From Azospirillum oryzae (GTDB lineage Bacteria > Pseudomonadota > Alphaproteobacteria > Azospirillales > Azospirillaceae), in contig NZ_FXAK01000009.1 of NCBI RefSeq assembly GCF_900177515.1, forward strand, positions 558,001 through 622,000: 64,000 nt of DNA. The letters run 5' to 3'. Positions 7,854 through 16,640 of this stretch are shown in pieces. The stretch's first letter is position 1; the number at the start of each line of letters is the position of its first letter. The notes under the pieces were generated by a model. That model saw nothing but the letters and a program-made list of their open reading frames with translations. It searched no databases and was not told the origin of the DNA. The position numbers were made by a program, and so were the translations under genes.

Positions 7854-9008
7854 GTGTTTGCAAAGAAACTGGCGGTCTCGCTGCTGTTCGGGGCACTCGC
7901 GGCCGGTGCCGCCGCTCCGGCGGACGCGCAGGTTAAGGTCGGCGTGGTGACCTCCTCGACCGGCCCCATCGCGCTGGTCGGCATTCCCCAGAAGAACAGC
8001 GTGCCGCTGCTGCCGACCAGCGTCGGCGGCCAGTCGGTGCAGTACATCACGCTCGACGACGGCAGCGACCCGACGGCGACCGTCGCCGCCTTCAAGAAGC
8101 TGATCACCGAGGAGAAGGTCGACGCCATCATCGGCCCGTCGGGTTCGCCCAACGCCATGGGCGTCATCCAGTTCGCCGCCGAGGCCGGCGTGCCGATGCT
8201 GGCCCCGGTCGGCACCGCCGCCGTCGTGCTGCCGATGACCGAACAGAAGAAATGGGTGTTCAAGACCACCCAGAACGACGACCTGATCGCCGAGGCGCTG
8301 CTGGCGCATATGGAGAAGATCGGCATCAAGTCGGTCGGCTTCATCGGCACCGCCGATCCCTATGGCGACAACTGGCTGAAGGTGTTCGGCGAGGGTGCGG
8401 CCAAGCGCGGGATCAAGCTGCTGGCCAGCGAACGCTTCCAGCGCCAGGACACCTCGCTGACGGCGCAGGGGCTGAAGATCCTGTCGGCCTCGCCCGATGC
8501 GGTGCTGATCGCCGCTCCCGGCAGCTCCTCGGTCCTGCCGCAGACGACGCTCTACGACCAGGGCTATCGCGGAAAGGTCTATCAGACCCACGGTGCGGCG
8601 CTGCCCGACTTCCTGAAGCTGGGCGGCAAGAAGGTGGAGGGCACGATCCTGGCCGCCAGCCTGATGCTGGTGCTGGATCAGGTGCCCGACAGCCATCCGT
8701 CGAAGAAGATCGCCAGCGACTATGTCGCCGCCTACGAGAAGCAGAACGGCTCCAAGCCCGCCACCTTCGGCGCCAACGTCTATGACGCCGGCCTGCTGCT
8801 GGAGCGCGCCATCCCGGTCGCGCTGAAGGGCGGCGAGCCGGGCTCCGCCGCCTTCCGAGGCGCGCTGCGCGACGCGCTGGAACAGGTGAAGGAGCTGCCG
8901 GCGACCCAGGGCGTCTACAACCTGACCGCCGCCGATCACAGCGGCTTCGACGAGCGCGGCCGCGAGCTGATCACCGTTTCCGGCGGCAAGTGGACGCTGG
9001 TGAAGTGA
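7854..9008 (+). CDS. ABC importer periplasmic binding protein (LIV/Peripla_BP_6 type), auxin-locus linked
   Basis: Start chosen at the GTG at 7854, which has GGAGGG five bases upstream and opens directly into a signal peptide (FAKKLAVSLLFGALAAG, cleavage after ADA), giving 384 residues; an in-frame ATG at 7812 lacks these features. The mature protein starts QVKVGVVTSSTGP and shows the typical type I fold: DDGSDPTATVAAFKKLI, IIGPSGSPNAM, and IGTADPYGDNW. It captures a small molecule in the periplasm for the permeases that follow. Divergence from iacH suggests indole-3-acetate or a related compound as ligand, which is an inference. Confidence 0.9.
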   Translation: MFAKKLAVSLLFGALAAGAAAPADAQVKVGVVTSSTGPIALVGIPQKNSVPLLPTSVGGQSVQYITLDDGSDPTATVAAFKKLITEEKVDAIIGPSGSPNAMGVIQFAAEAGVPMLAPVGTAAVVLPMTEQKKWVFKTTQNDDLIAEALLAHMEKIGIKSVGFIGTADPYGDNWLKVFGEGAAKRGIKLLASERFQRQDTSLTAQGLKILSASPDAVLIAAPGSSSVLPQTTLYDQGYRGKVYQTHGAALPDFLKLGGKKVEGTILAASLMLVLDQVPDSHPSKKIASDYVAAYEKQNGSKPATFGANVYDAGLLLERAIPVALKGGEPGSAAFRGALRDALEQVKELPATQGVYNLTAADHSGFDERGRELITVSGGKWTLVK

Positions 9009-9078
9009 CCTCGTGAAGTGATCCGGCGGCGGCCCCGACTTTTCCCGGCACCGCCGCCGGAGCGAAGGGATACCGGTC

Positions 9079-10116
9079 ATGAACTTCCAGATCGTCATGC
9101 TGCTGGGCCAGGACGGGATCACCAACGGCGCCATCTACGCATTGCTGGCGCTGTCGATCCTGCTGGTCTTCACGGTGACCCGCATCCTTCTGATCCCCCA
9201 GGGTGAGTTCGTCGCCTTCGCCGCCCTGACCATGGCGGCGATGCAGGGCGGGACGCCGGTCCGGCTGGGCTGGCTGCTGCTGGCGCTGTCCGCCGCCGCG
9301 ATGGTCATGGACATCCACGCCGCATGGCGACGCGACGGCCGGCCGGCGGTGCGGCGCGGGTCGGTTCTGGGCGTCGGCTATGCCGCGGCGCTGACCGCGC
9401 TGACCACGCTGGTGCCGCTGGGCGATGCCGGCGTCGCGGTGCAGGCGCTGGTGACCATGGCACTGATCGTGCCGCTGGGGCTGGCGCTCTACCGCGTCTT
9501 CTATCAGCCGATCGCCGCGGCGCACCCGCTGGTGCTGCTGATCGTGTCGATCGCCGTGCATGTGGTGCTGGTCGGTATCGGGCTGCTGATGTTCGGCCCC
9601 GAAGGCGCGCGGACGGAGCCCTTCTCCGACGGCGGCCTCAGGCTGGGCATGGTGATGCTGAACAGCCAGACCATCTGGGTGGTGGCGGTGTCGCTCGGCC
9701 TGATCCTGGGGCTTTACCTGTTCTTCGAGCGCAGCCTGTACGGCAAGGCGCTGCGCGCCGCGGCGGTCAACCGGCTGGGGGCAGAACTGGTCGGCATCTC
9801 GCCGGAGCTGGCGGGCAAGGCCAGCTTCGCGCTGGCGGCGCTGATCGGCAGCCTGTCCGGCATCCTGATCGCGCCGATCACCACGATCTATTACGACAGC
9901 GGCTTCATCATCAGCCTGAAGGGCTTCGTCGGCGCCATCATCGGCGGGCTGGCGAGCTATCCGGTCGCCGCGCTCGGCGCCCTGCTGATCGGTCAGGCCG
10001 AATCCTTCTCCACCTTCTGGGCCAGCAGCTACAAGGAGGTCATCGTCTTCACGCTGATCCTTCCGGTTCTGGTCTGGCGCTCCCTCTCCCACCATGGCGC
10101 GGAGGACGAGGAATGA
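9079..10116 (+). CDS. Branched-chain-type ABC permease (LivH family)
   Basis: A 345-residue inner-membrane permease. It opens with GITNGAIYALLALSILLVFTVTRI, the usual LivH start, followed by several long hydrophobic segments and the EAA-like loop region around LGAELVGISPELAGKASF. It is longer than typical LivH (about 290) because of an extra segment near residues 75-110 (MDIHAAWRRDGRPAVRR followed by a hydrophobic stretch). The stop overlaps the next start (ATGA at 10113-10116). Confidence 0.9.
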   Translation: MNFQIVMLLGQDGITNGAIYALLALSILLVFTVTRILLIPQGEFVAFAALTMAAMQGGTPVRLGWLLLALSAAAMVMDIHAAWRRDGRPAVRRGSVLGVGYAAALTALTTLVPLGDAGVAVQALVTMALIVPLGLALYRVFYQPIAAAHPLVLLIVSIAVHVVLVGIGLLMFGPEGARTEPFSDGGLRLGMVMLNSQTIWVVAVSLGLILGLYLFFERSLYGKALRAAAVNRLGAELVGISPELAGKASFALAALIGSLSGILIAPITTIYYDSGFIISLKGFVGAIIGGLASYPVAALGALLIGQAESFSTFWASSYKEVIVFTLILPVLVWRSLSHHGAEDEE

Positions 10117-11987
10117 AGCCCGGCGTGCTGTCGAAAACTCCCGCTGCGAGGCCAACCGTTTCGATGCCCAGACTGTCGCCGTCCGGCTGGATCCTGCTGG
10201 CCCTGCTGCCGGTGCTGGCGGCCGCCCCGCTGGTCCTGCCGACCTATCAGGTCACGCTGGCCAACAACATCGGCATCTTCGCGCTGGCGACGTTGGGCCT
10301 CGTCCTGCTGACCGGCGTCGCCGGGATGACCAGCTTCGGACAGGCCGCCTTCATCGGCGTCAGCGCCTATGCCACCGCCTATCTCGCCACCGTGTCCGCC
10401 GCCGACCTGCCGGCGCCGCTCGCCTGGATGGCGGGGTCGCCGCTGGCCGGGCTGGCGGTGGGGCTGCTGCTGACGCTCGCCATCGCGACGGTGCTGGGGG
10501 CGGTGACGCTGCGGCTGTCGGGCCATTACCTGCCGCTCGGCACCATCGCCTGGGGATTGTCGCTGTTCTACCTGTTCGGCAATCTGGAGTTCCTCGGCGG
10601 TCACACCGGCCTGTCGGGCATCCCGGCGCTGAGCCTGTTCGGCATCGCCTTCGACAAGGCGGAAACCTTGTTCTACCTGATCTGGGCGGTGCTGCTGCTG
10701 GCGGTGGTGGCGACGCTGAACCTGCTGGACTCCCGTGTCGGCCGCGCCATCCGTGCCCTGCGCGGCGGGCAGCGCATGTCGGAATCGATGGGCGTCGACA
10801 GCTTCCGGGCCAAGATGACCGCTTTCCTGGTCGCCGCCCTCTATGCCGGGCTGGCCGGCTGGCTCTATGCCTACACCCAGCGCTTCGTCAGCCCGGCGCC
10901 CTTCAGCCTGCAGGCGGGCATCGACTTCCTGTTCATGGCGCTGATCGGCGGGGTGGGGCAGGTCTGGGGTGCGGTGATCGGGGCGGCCGGCGTCACCTTC
11001 GCCAAGCAATGGCTGCAGGATCTGCTGCCGCATCTGCTGGGCCGCACCGGCAACTTCGAAGCCATCGTCTTCGGCCTGCTGATCGTTCTGCTGATGCAGC
11101 GCCTTCCCGGCGGCATCGCCGGCTGGATCGCCAAGACCTTCGAGCGTCGCCGCCAACGTCCGGCTACGCTGGAGAGCATGGACCTGCCCGACGCCGAGCC
11201 GCTGCCCCGCCGCCCCATGCCACAAAAGGGCGAGGTGGTGCTGGAGGCCAAGGGCGTCACCCGGCGCTTCGGCGGCTTGGTCGCCAACCGCGACATCAGC
11301 TTCAGCGTGCGGGCCGGCGAGATCCTGGCGGTGATCGGACCGAACGGGGCGGGCAAGAGCACGCTGTTCAACCAGCTTTCCTGCGTCGACCGTCCGACCT
11401 CCGGCGAGATCCTGTTCCGCGGCGAGCGCATCGACGGCCGCACCGCCCGCGCCATGGCCGGCGCCGGCCTCAGCCGCAGCTTCCAGCACGTCAAGCTGCT
11501 GCCCACCATGTCCGTGCTGGAGAATGTCGCCATCGGCGCCCATCTGCGCGGGTCGAAGGGGGTTGCCGCCGCGGCCCTGCGACTGGACCGCGCGGAAGAG
11601 GCCCGGCTGCTGGCCGAGGCGCGGCGCCAACTGGTCCGCGTCGGGCTCGGCCAGTATCTGCACGCCGAGGCGGGCAGTCTGGCGCTCGGCCAGCAGCGCA
11701 TCCTGGAGATCGCCCGCGCGCTGTGCGCCGACCCCTGCCTGCTGCTGCTCGACGAGCCGGCCGCCGGGCTGCGTTTCCTGGAGAAGCAGGCGCTGGCCGA
11801 GCTGCTGGTCAAGCTGCGCTCGGAGGGGATGGCGATCCTGCTGGTCGAGCATGACATGGACTTCGTCATGGGGCTGGTCGACCGCGTCTATGTCATGGAG
11901 TTCGGCGAGCGCATCGCCGAAGGACCGCCCGAGACCATCCAGACCGACCCGGCCGTCCTCGAAGCCTATCTGGGAGGGATCGAATGA
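10113..11987 (+). CDS. LivM-LivG fusion: ABC permease joined to ATPase
   Basis: A 624-residue fusion. Residues 1-350 are a LivM-type permease (hydrophobic segments, GMTSFGQAAFIGVSAYA, then the conserved RAIRALRGG loop). Residues 365-624 are a LivG-type ATPase with Walker A GPNGAGKST at 409-417, signature LALGQQR near 523 and Walker B LLLLDEP near 545. Starts at the ATG overlapping the previous stop; the open frame extending further upstream is a shadow. Such fusions occur in aromatic-compound importers of proteobacteria. It overlaps the next gene by 4 bases. Confidence 0.92.
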   Translation: MKPGVLSKTPAARPTVSMPRLSPSGWILLALLPVLAAAPLVLPTYQVTLANNIGIFALATLGLVLLTGVAGMTSFGQAAFIGVSAYATAYLATVSAADLPAPLAWMAGSPLAGLAVGLLLTLAIATVLGAVTLRLSGHYLPLGTIAWGLSLFYLFGNLEFLGGHTGLSGIPALSLFGIAFDKAETLFYLIWAVLLLAVVATLNLLDSRVGRAIRALRGGQRMSESMGVDSFRAKMTAFLVAALYAGLAGWLYAYTQRFVSPAPFSLQAGIDFLFMALIGGVGQVWGAVIGAAGVTFAKQWLQDLLPHLLGRTGNFEAIVFGLLIVLLMQRLPGGIAGWIAKTFERRRQRPATLESMDLPDAEPLPRRPMPQKGEVVLEAKGVTRRFGGLVANRDISFSVRAGEILAVIGPNGAGKSTLFNQLSCVDRPTSGEILFRGERIDGRTARAMAGAGLSRSFQHVKLLPTMSVLENVAIGAHLRGSKGVAAAALRLDRAEEARLLAEARRQLVRVGLGQYLHAEAGSLALGQQRILEIARALCADPCLLLLDEPAAGLRFLEKQALAELLVKLRSEGMAILLVEHDMDFVMGLVDRVYVMEFGERIAEGPPETIQTDPAVLEAYLGGIE

Positions 11988-12733
11988 GCGCGCCGCTGCT
12001 GGAGGTCTCCGACCTCTGCGTCTCCTACGGCAAGATCGAGGCGCTGAGCAACGCCAGCCTGCGGGTGGGCGAGGGGCAGATCGTCACCGTCATCGGCCCC
12101 AACGGCGCCGGCAAGACGACGCTCCTGTCCGCCATCATGGGCGTGCTGCCGTCGCGTGGCCACATCCGCTTCCTCGGCCATGTCGGGCAGTCCCCGGCGA
12201 TCCAGGACATGGTCGCCCGCGGCATGAGTCTGGTGCCGGAAAAGCGCGCCCTGTTCGCCACCATGAGCGTGGAGGACAATCTGCGGCTCGGCGGCTTCCG
12301 CTTCCATTCGCGGTCGAAGCGCGAGCAGGACGCGGCGATGGAGGAGCTCTACGCCCTGTTCCCCCGGCTGAAGGAGCGGCGCGGCCAGATGGCGGCGACA
12401 CTGTCGGGGGGCGAACGGCAGATGCTGGCGCTAGCCCGCGCCCTGATGGGCGGGCCGAAGCTGCTGATGCTGGACGAGCCGTCGCTGGGGTTGGCGCCGC
12501 TGATCGTGCGCGAGGTTTTCCGCATCATCTCGGAGCTGCGGCGCAAGGGGGTGTCGATCCTGCTGATCGAACAGAACGCGCGGGCGGCCCTGCGCGTCGC
12601 CGATTATGCCTATGTGCTGGAACTGGGGCGGATCGCCATGGAAGGGCCGGCGTCGGAGCTGGCGCATGATCCGCGCGTGGTGGCGGCGTATCTCGGCATG
12701 GCCGGCAAGCATCAGGAGATGCTGGCCTCATGA
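11984..12733 (+). CDS. ABC importer ATPase (LivF family)
   Basis: A 249-residue cytoplasmic ATPase with Walker A GPNGAGKTT at 38-46, signature LSGGE at 140-144 and Walker B LLMLDEP at 160-166, plus the LivF-typical MVARGMSLVPEKRALFATM segment. It completes the importer with the upstream binding protein, permease and fusion. Overlaps by 4 bases with genes on both sides, so a single tightly coupled operon. Confidence 0.92.
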   Translation: MSAPLLEVSDLCVSYGKIEALSNASLRVGEGQIVTVIGPNGAGKTTLLSAIMGVLPSRGHIRFLGHVGQSPAIQDMVARGMSLVPEKRALFATMSVEDNLRLGGFRFHSRSKREQDAAMEELYALFPRLKERRGQMAATLSGGERQMLALARALMGGPKLLMLDEPSLGLAPLIVREVFRIISELRRKGVSILLIEQNARAALRVADYAYVLELGRIAMEGPASELAHDPRVVAAYLGMAGKHQEMLAS

Positions 12734-13755
12734 CGGAGCCGGACTGGCGGAAGCAGCCTGTCGCCGGACGCTGGCATGTCGGGATCGCCGGGGCGGGAGC
12801 CATCGGCACCACGCTGGCGGTGCGCATCGCCCGGGCCGGCCACCGGGTCGGCGTGCTGGCCCGCGGAGCGACCCTGGACGTCATCCGGCAGGACGGGCTG
12901 CACCTGACCGACCGTGAGGGGGAGCATCATGTGCGGGTCGAGGCCGGGGCGGCGGGGGAACTGGGGCAACCGGACCTGCTGTTCCTCTGCGCCAAGGCGC
13001 AGGATCTGCTTGCGCTGGTGCGGTCGGCCCGGTCGATGATCGGGCCGGACACGCTGGTCGTCCCGGTGGTGAACGGCATCCCCTGGTGGTATTTCGAGGG
13101 CGAGGGCGGACGCCATCAGGGCCGCGCCGTTCGCGCCGTCGATCCCGACGGGGCGCTGAAGGATCTGGTGCCGCTCGACCGCGTGATCGGCGCCATCGCC
13201 TATATCACGGCGGAGCGGATGGCGCCCGGCGTCGCCCGCAGCTTCAACCCGCTGAAGCTGATCCTGGGCGAGATCGACCACCGTCCCAGCGACCGGCTGA
13301 CCCGCACCGCCGCCATGCTGACCGCCTGCGGCATCCATACCCAGGCGAGCGGGCGGGTGCGCGATCCCTTGTGGACCAAGGTGATCGCCAACCTCTCCTC
13401 CAACCCGCTGTCGGTGGTGTCGGGGGCGACGCTGCAGGACATCTACGGCGACCCGTCGCTGTCGCAGATCGCCCGCCAGATGCTGTCGGAAGCGCTGCTG
13501 ACCGCCGCCGCCTATGGCGCGCGGATCGAGCTGGACCCGGCGTCCCTGCTGGCGATGGGCGCCAGGATGGGACCGGTGAAGACCTCCATGCTCCAGGATT
13601 TCGAGAAGGGGCTGCCGCTGGAGCTTTCCGCCATCTGCGAGGCCGTCATCGAGCTGGCCGAGCTGCAGGGGCTATCGATGCCGCTGACCCGCAACATCGC
13701 CATCCTCGCCCGCTTCAAGAGCGACAGCGCGCTGCGTGCCGCCGCGCGCCTGTAA
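12730..13755 (+). CDS. Ketopantoate reductase (ApbA/PanE)-family oxidoreductase
   Basis: A 341-residue NAD(P)-dependent enzyme. Rossmann motif GAGAIG at 21-26, NGIPWW at 115-120 (family motif near the substrate), and the catalytic-region lysine Lys217 with Asn221 in PLWTKVIANLSSNPL. Its place between an auxin-linked importer and an aldolase makes a role in pantothenate synthesis unlikely; family members in catabolic clusters reduce or oxidise other 2-keto or hydroxy acids. The substrate is unknown. Start overlaps livF by 4 bases. Confidence 0.85.
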   Translation: MTEPDWRKQPVAGRWHVGIAGAGAIGTTLAVRIARAGHRVGVLARGATLDVIRQDGLHLTDREGEHHVRVEAGAAGELGQPDLLFLCAKAQDLLALVRSARSMIGPDTLVVPVVNGIPWWYFEGEGGRHQGRAVRAVDPDGALKDLVPLDRVIGAIAYITAERMAPGVARSFNPLKLILGEIDHRPSDRLTRTAAMLTACGIHTQASGRVRDPLWTKVIANLSSNPLSVVSGATLQDIYGDPSLSQIARQMLSEALLTAAAYGARIELDPASLLAMGARMGPVKTSMLQDFEKGLPLELSAICEAVIELAELQGLSMPLTRNIAILARFKSDSALRAAARL

Positions 13756-13776
13756 CCATCAGAGAGGACCGCAACC

Positions 13777-14571
13777 ATGACGACCATGGCCGCAACCGCA
13801 GCCAAGATGGGCCACAACAGCGTCGTGAAGCCCGATCACATCGGCGAGGAGGAGTGGGCGCTGCGCTGCCAGTTGGCCGACTGCTATCACCTCGTCGATT
13901 TCATGGGCTGGACCGAGACGATCTTCAACCACATCTCCGCCCGCCTGCCGGGGCCAGCGCACCATTATCTGGTGAACCCCTTCGGCTTGAACTATACCGA
14001 GGTCACGCCGGCCAACCTGCTGAAGGTCGGGCTGGACGGCGAGAAGCTGGAGCCGTCGCCCTACGACGCCAACCCGGCCGGCTTCGCCCTGCACAGCGCC
14101 ATCCACGAGGCGCGCGACGACATCCATTGCGTGATCCACACCCACACCACCGAGGTGTCGGCCATCGTGCAGAAGAAGCAGGCCTTCTCGCACAACGACT
14201 TCTACGGCGCCCAGCTCCATGGCCGCGTCGGCTATCATGCCTTCGAGGGCATCACGCTCTTCGCCGACGAGAAGCCGCGCATGCTGGAAAGCCTGGGCGA
14301 CAAACACATCCTGGTGCTGCGCAACCACGGCATCGCGGTCGGCGAGTCCAGCATCGCCAAGACCTTCTTCCTGCTGTGGACGGTGCAGCGCGCCGCCGAG
14401 ATCCAGACGCTGGCCGACAGCATGCGCGGAGAGGACGTGGAGCTGTCGACCGAGGTCCGGGAGAAATGCAGCAGCCTGACCGCCATGCTGATCCGCGACA
14501 GCGGCTTCGCCGTGAAGTTCTTCGACGCCATGGTGCGCAAGATGCGGGCGGAGCGCGGGCCGGGCTGGTGA
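13777..14571 (+). CDS. Class II aldolase/adducin-family protein
   Basis: A 264-residue protein with the AraD/FucA-type fold. The zinc histidines are in HTHT (His121 and His123) and a later LRNHGIAVG segment; ALHSAIHEAR at 104-113 precedes them. Family members split or decarboxylate phosphorylated or simple hydroxy-keto acids. Twenty-one bases after the ketopantoate-reductase-like gene, so probably the same operon. I know no defined step for such an enzyme in the iac route; it may process a side-chain product or a conjugate. Confidence 0.85.
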   Translation: MTTMAATAAKMGHNSVVKPDHIGEEEWALRCQLADCYHLVDFMGWTETIFNHISARLPGPAHHYLVNPFGLNYTEVTPANLLKVGLDGEKLEPSPYDANPAGFALHSAIHEARDDIHCVIHTHTTEVSAIVQKKQAFSHNDFYGAQLHGRVGYHAFEGITLFADEKPRMLESLGDKHILVLRNHGIAVGESSIAKTFFLLWTVQRAAEIQTLADSMRGEDVELSTEVREKCSSLTAMLIRDSGFAVKFFDAMVRKMRAERGPGW

Positions 14572-14598
14572 GCCGGTGCGGCACCGCAAGCTGTTTGG

Positions 14599-14676
14599 CA
14601 ACCGAACCGGCGGTTGGTACAAGAGGGGCCGGGCCTCGCCAAACGCTGGCCAAACGCTGGACAGACACTGGGCATC
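14599..14676 (+). promoter_or_regulatory. Repeats upstream of iacR
   Basis: An inverted repeat CAACCG-N6-CGGTTG (14599-14616) is followed by two direct copies of CCAAACGCTGG in tandem (14639-14649 and 14650-14660) and a third degraded copy. They fill the 105-base gap before the MarR gene and may be an autoregulatory site or promoter. Arms are exact; function is inferred. Confidence 0.4.
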
Positions 14677-15150
14677 ATGGCCATCACCAAGAAGCTGCGC
14701 CGCTACATCCCGTCGGACCCCGAGTTCCAGGTGGAGGAATTCCCCTTCTACTGGCTTGCCCGCGTCCAGGGCATCTACACCCAGAAGATGGAAACGGCGC
14801 TGAAGCGGATCGGCACCGACATCCCGACCTGGCGGGTGCTGTTCATTCTGAAGACGCACGGCACATCAAGCATTTCAGAGATCTCGACGCACGCCATCGT
14901 CAAGCTGTCGACGATGACCCGCATCGTCTACCGCATGAAGGCGGAGGGGCTGGTCGACACCGGCACCAACGCCGAGGACGGTCGCGTCACCGTGGTGACG
15001 ATGACGCCGGCCGGTCACGCACTGGTGGAGCGCATTCAGGATGCAACGGGGCGGCTGTTCGCCCGCAGCTTCGAAGGGCTCTCGGAATCGCAGATCGCCA
15101 AGCTGAACGCCACCCTGCAGCAGCTTTACGAAAATCTTGCGGAGGATTGA
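14677..15150 (+). CDS. iacR: MarR-family regulator, IacR-like
   Basis: Start taken at ATG 14677 (MAITKKLRRYIP), giving 157 residues; a TTG 63 bases upstream is possible but its extension reads through the repeats. The winged-helix core is visible: WRVLFILKTHGTSSISEIS, STMTRIVYRMKAEGLV, and the wing DGRVTVVTMTPAGH. MarR proteins of iac loci repress the catabolic genes and release on binding indole-3-acetate. The sequence YIPSDPEFQVEEFPFYWLAR matches my memory of that group. Position after the importer operon supports local control. Confidence 0.85.
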   Translation: MAITKKLRRYIPSDPEFQVEEFPFYWLARVQGIYTQKMETALKRIGTDIPTWRVLFILKTHGTSSISEISTHAIVKLSTMTRIVYRMKAEGLVDTGTNAEDGRVTVVTMTPAGHALVERIQDATGRLFARSFEGLSESQIAKLNATLQQLYENLAED

Positions 15151-15186
15151 GCCGCCACTGCCCGGCTTTCGGCGGTGAAGCGGAAC

Positions 15187-15312
15187 CTCATCTCGGCGCT
15201 TCCGGGAAAATGCTGATCGCCGTTTTGAAATGTCGCTTTCCTGCCGGGCGCGCTCCAGCTCGCGTCGCAGCCTCGCGATCTCCGCCGCCTGCTCATCCGG
15301 CTTGGCCGCCAT
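15187..15312 (-). pseudogene. IS3-family OrfA remnant
   Basis: Minus-strand peptide with AAEIARLRRELERARQESDI followed by a basic run resembles the coiled-coil C-terminus of IS3-type OrfA (EIARLRRELERV..ERDILKKA). No upstream helix-turn-helix part, no OrfB and no inverted ends were seen, so it is a small relic at the downstream edge of the auxin locus. Confidence 0.5.
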
Positions 15313-15545
15313 GGCGGTACGGGATATGGCAGGGGCGCCGGACCGTGAGCGCGGCGGGTGGGCTCGGGCTACCCGTCACCGGCTCCGCAGCACCGAAGAC
15401 TGGAGGCCAGACTCCCGCGCCACTCGGAGCGTAGCTCAGGTTTCCACCGAACCGCGGCAGGATCACGTCAACGCTTTCCGGTATTTGCTTGAAGGCACAT
15501 GCGCCGCTTCTAACTCACTGTCCAGCGGCACGAAAGGTAGCTGGA
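15313..15545. other. Intergenic stretch before the SDR gene
   Basis: About 230 bases between the IS3-type relic and the SDR start. No gene, clear promoter or strong hairpin was recognised. Confidence 0.5.
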
Positions 15546-16607
15546 ATGACAGGATCGGCATTGATAGTTGGCGCAAGCGGCATCGTCGGCAGCGCGACGG
15601 CGACCTTGCTGGTCGGGGAGGGCTGGGAGGTTCACGGTCTGGCGCGGCGCCCGACCGGACAGCCCGGCGTACGGCCCGTCGCCGCGGACCTTCAGGATGC
15701 GCCGGCCACGGCAGGCGCCTTGAAGGATCTGAAGCCGGACGTGGTTTTCATTTCCACATGGCTGCGCCAGCAGAGCGAGGCGGAGAACATCCGGGTCAAC
15801 GCGGCGATGGTCCGCAACCTTCTCGACGGACTCCGTCCGGCGGGAAGCGTGCGCCATGTCGCGCTGGTGACGGGCCTTAAACATTATCTCGGCCCCTTCG
15901 AGGCCTATGGCAAAGGCAAGCTGCCGCTGACGCCGTTCCGCGAGAGCCAGGGCCGGCTCGACGTTCCGAACTTCTACTATGCGCAGGAGGACGAGCTGTT
16001 CGCCGCGGCCAAGCGCGACGGCTTTTCCTGGAGCGTGCACCGGCCCCATACGGTGATCGGCAAGGCGGTCGGTAATGCCATGAACATGGGGACGACGCTC
16101 GCCGTCTACGCGATCCTCTGCCGCGAAACCGGGCGGCCCTTCCGTTTCCCGGGATCGGCGGCACAGTGGAACGGCCTGACCGACATGACCGACGCGCGCC
16201 TGCTCGCCCACCATCTGCTGTGGGCGGCGACCACGCCCGAAGCGGCGAACGAGGACTTTAACGTCGTGAACGGCGACGTCTTCCGCTGGAACTGGATGTG
16301 GGGCCGCATCGCGCACTGGTTCGGCCTGGAACCGGCGCCCTTCGACGGCACCGTCCAGCCGCTGGAGCAGGTCATGAAGGACGATGCGCCACTGTGGCGC
16401 CGCATCGCCGAGCGCGAAGGGCTGGCGGAACCCGATCTCGCCCGCCTCGCCTCGCCCTGGCATACGGACGCCGATCTCGGACGGCCGATCGAGGTCGTCA
16501 CCGACATGAGCAAGAGCCGGCGCCTCGGCTTCACCCGCTACCAGCCGACCGACGACGCCTTCTTCGACCTTTTCGAAGCGCTGCGTGCCGACCGCCTGAT
16601 CCCTTGA
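15546..16607 (+). CDS. PRISE-like SDR / NAD-dependent epimerase family protein
   Basis: A 353-residue extended SDR starting at ATG 15546 (MTGSALIVGASGIVGSA). The N-terminal GASGIVG is the nucleotide site; DVVFISTW, VTGLKHYLGPFEAYGK and FYYAQEDEL with SVHRPHTVIG follow in the order seen in progesterone 5-beta-reductase/iridoid synthase-like reductases. These enzymes reduce enones. It stands alone, convergent with the LysR gene 33 bases downstream. Substrate unknown. Confidence 0.8.
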   Translation: MTGSALIVGASGIVGSATATLLVGEGWEVHGLARRPTGQPGVRPVAADLQDAPATAGALKDLKPDVVFISTWLRQQSEAENIRVNAAMVRNLLDGLRPAGSVRHVALVTGLKHYLGPFEAYGKGKLPLTPFRESQGRLDVPNFYYAQEDELFAAAKRDGFSWSVHRPHTVIGKAVGNAMNMGTTLAVYAILCRETGRPFRFPGSAAQWNGLTDMTDARLLAHHLLWAATTPEAANEDFNVVNGDVFRWNWMWGRIAHWFGLEPAPFDGTVQPLEQVMKDDAPLWRRIAEREGLAEPDLARLASPWHTDADLGRPIEVVTDMSKSRRLGFTRYQPTDDAFFDLFEALRADRLIP

Positions 16608-16640
16608 GGCGGCGACATCCGGTTCAGGCAGCGCGAAGCC

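Noticed and set aside
9324..10112. Upstream part of the LivM-LivG frame
   Set aside because: It lies inside the LivH-type gene in another frame and is Arg/Ala-rich noise; the real start is the overlapping ATG at 10113.
10029..11852. 607-residue minus-strand open frame
   Set aside because: Antisense to the fusion gene, glutamine/arginine-rich with no motif, explained by GC-rich codon structure.
14614..14676. TTG start for the MarR regulator
   Set aside because: The added residues are coded by tandem repeats and lack family similarity; kept only as an alternative.
13086..15434. 782-residue plus-strand frame across the aldolase and iacR
   Set aside because: Runs through three genes in the wrong frame; no domain recognised.
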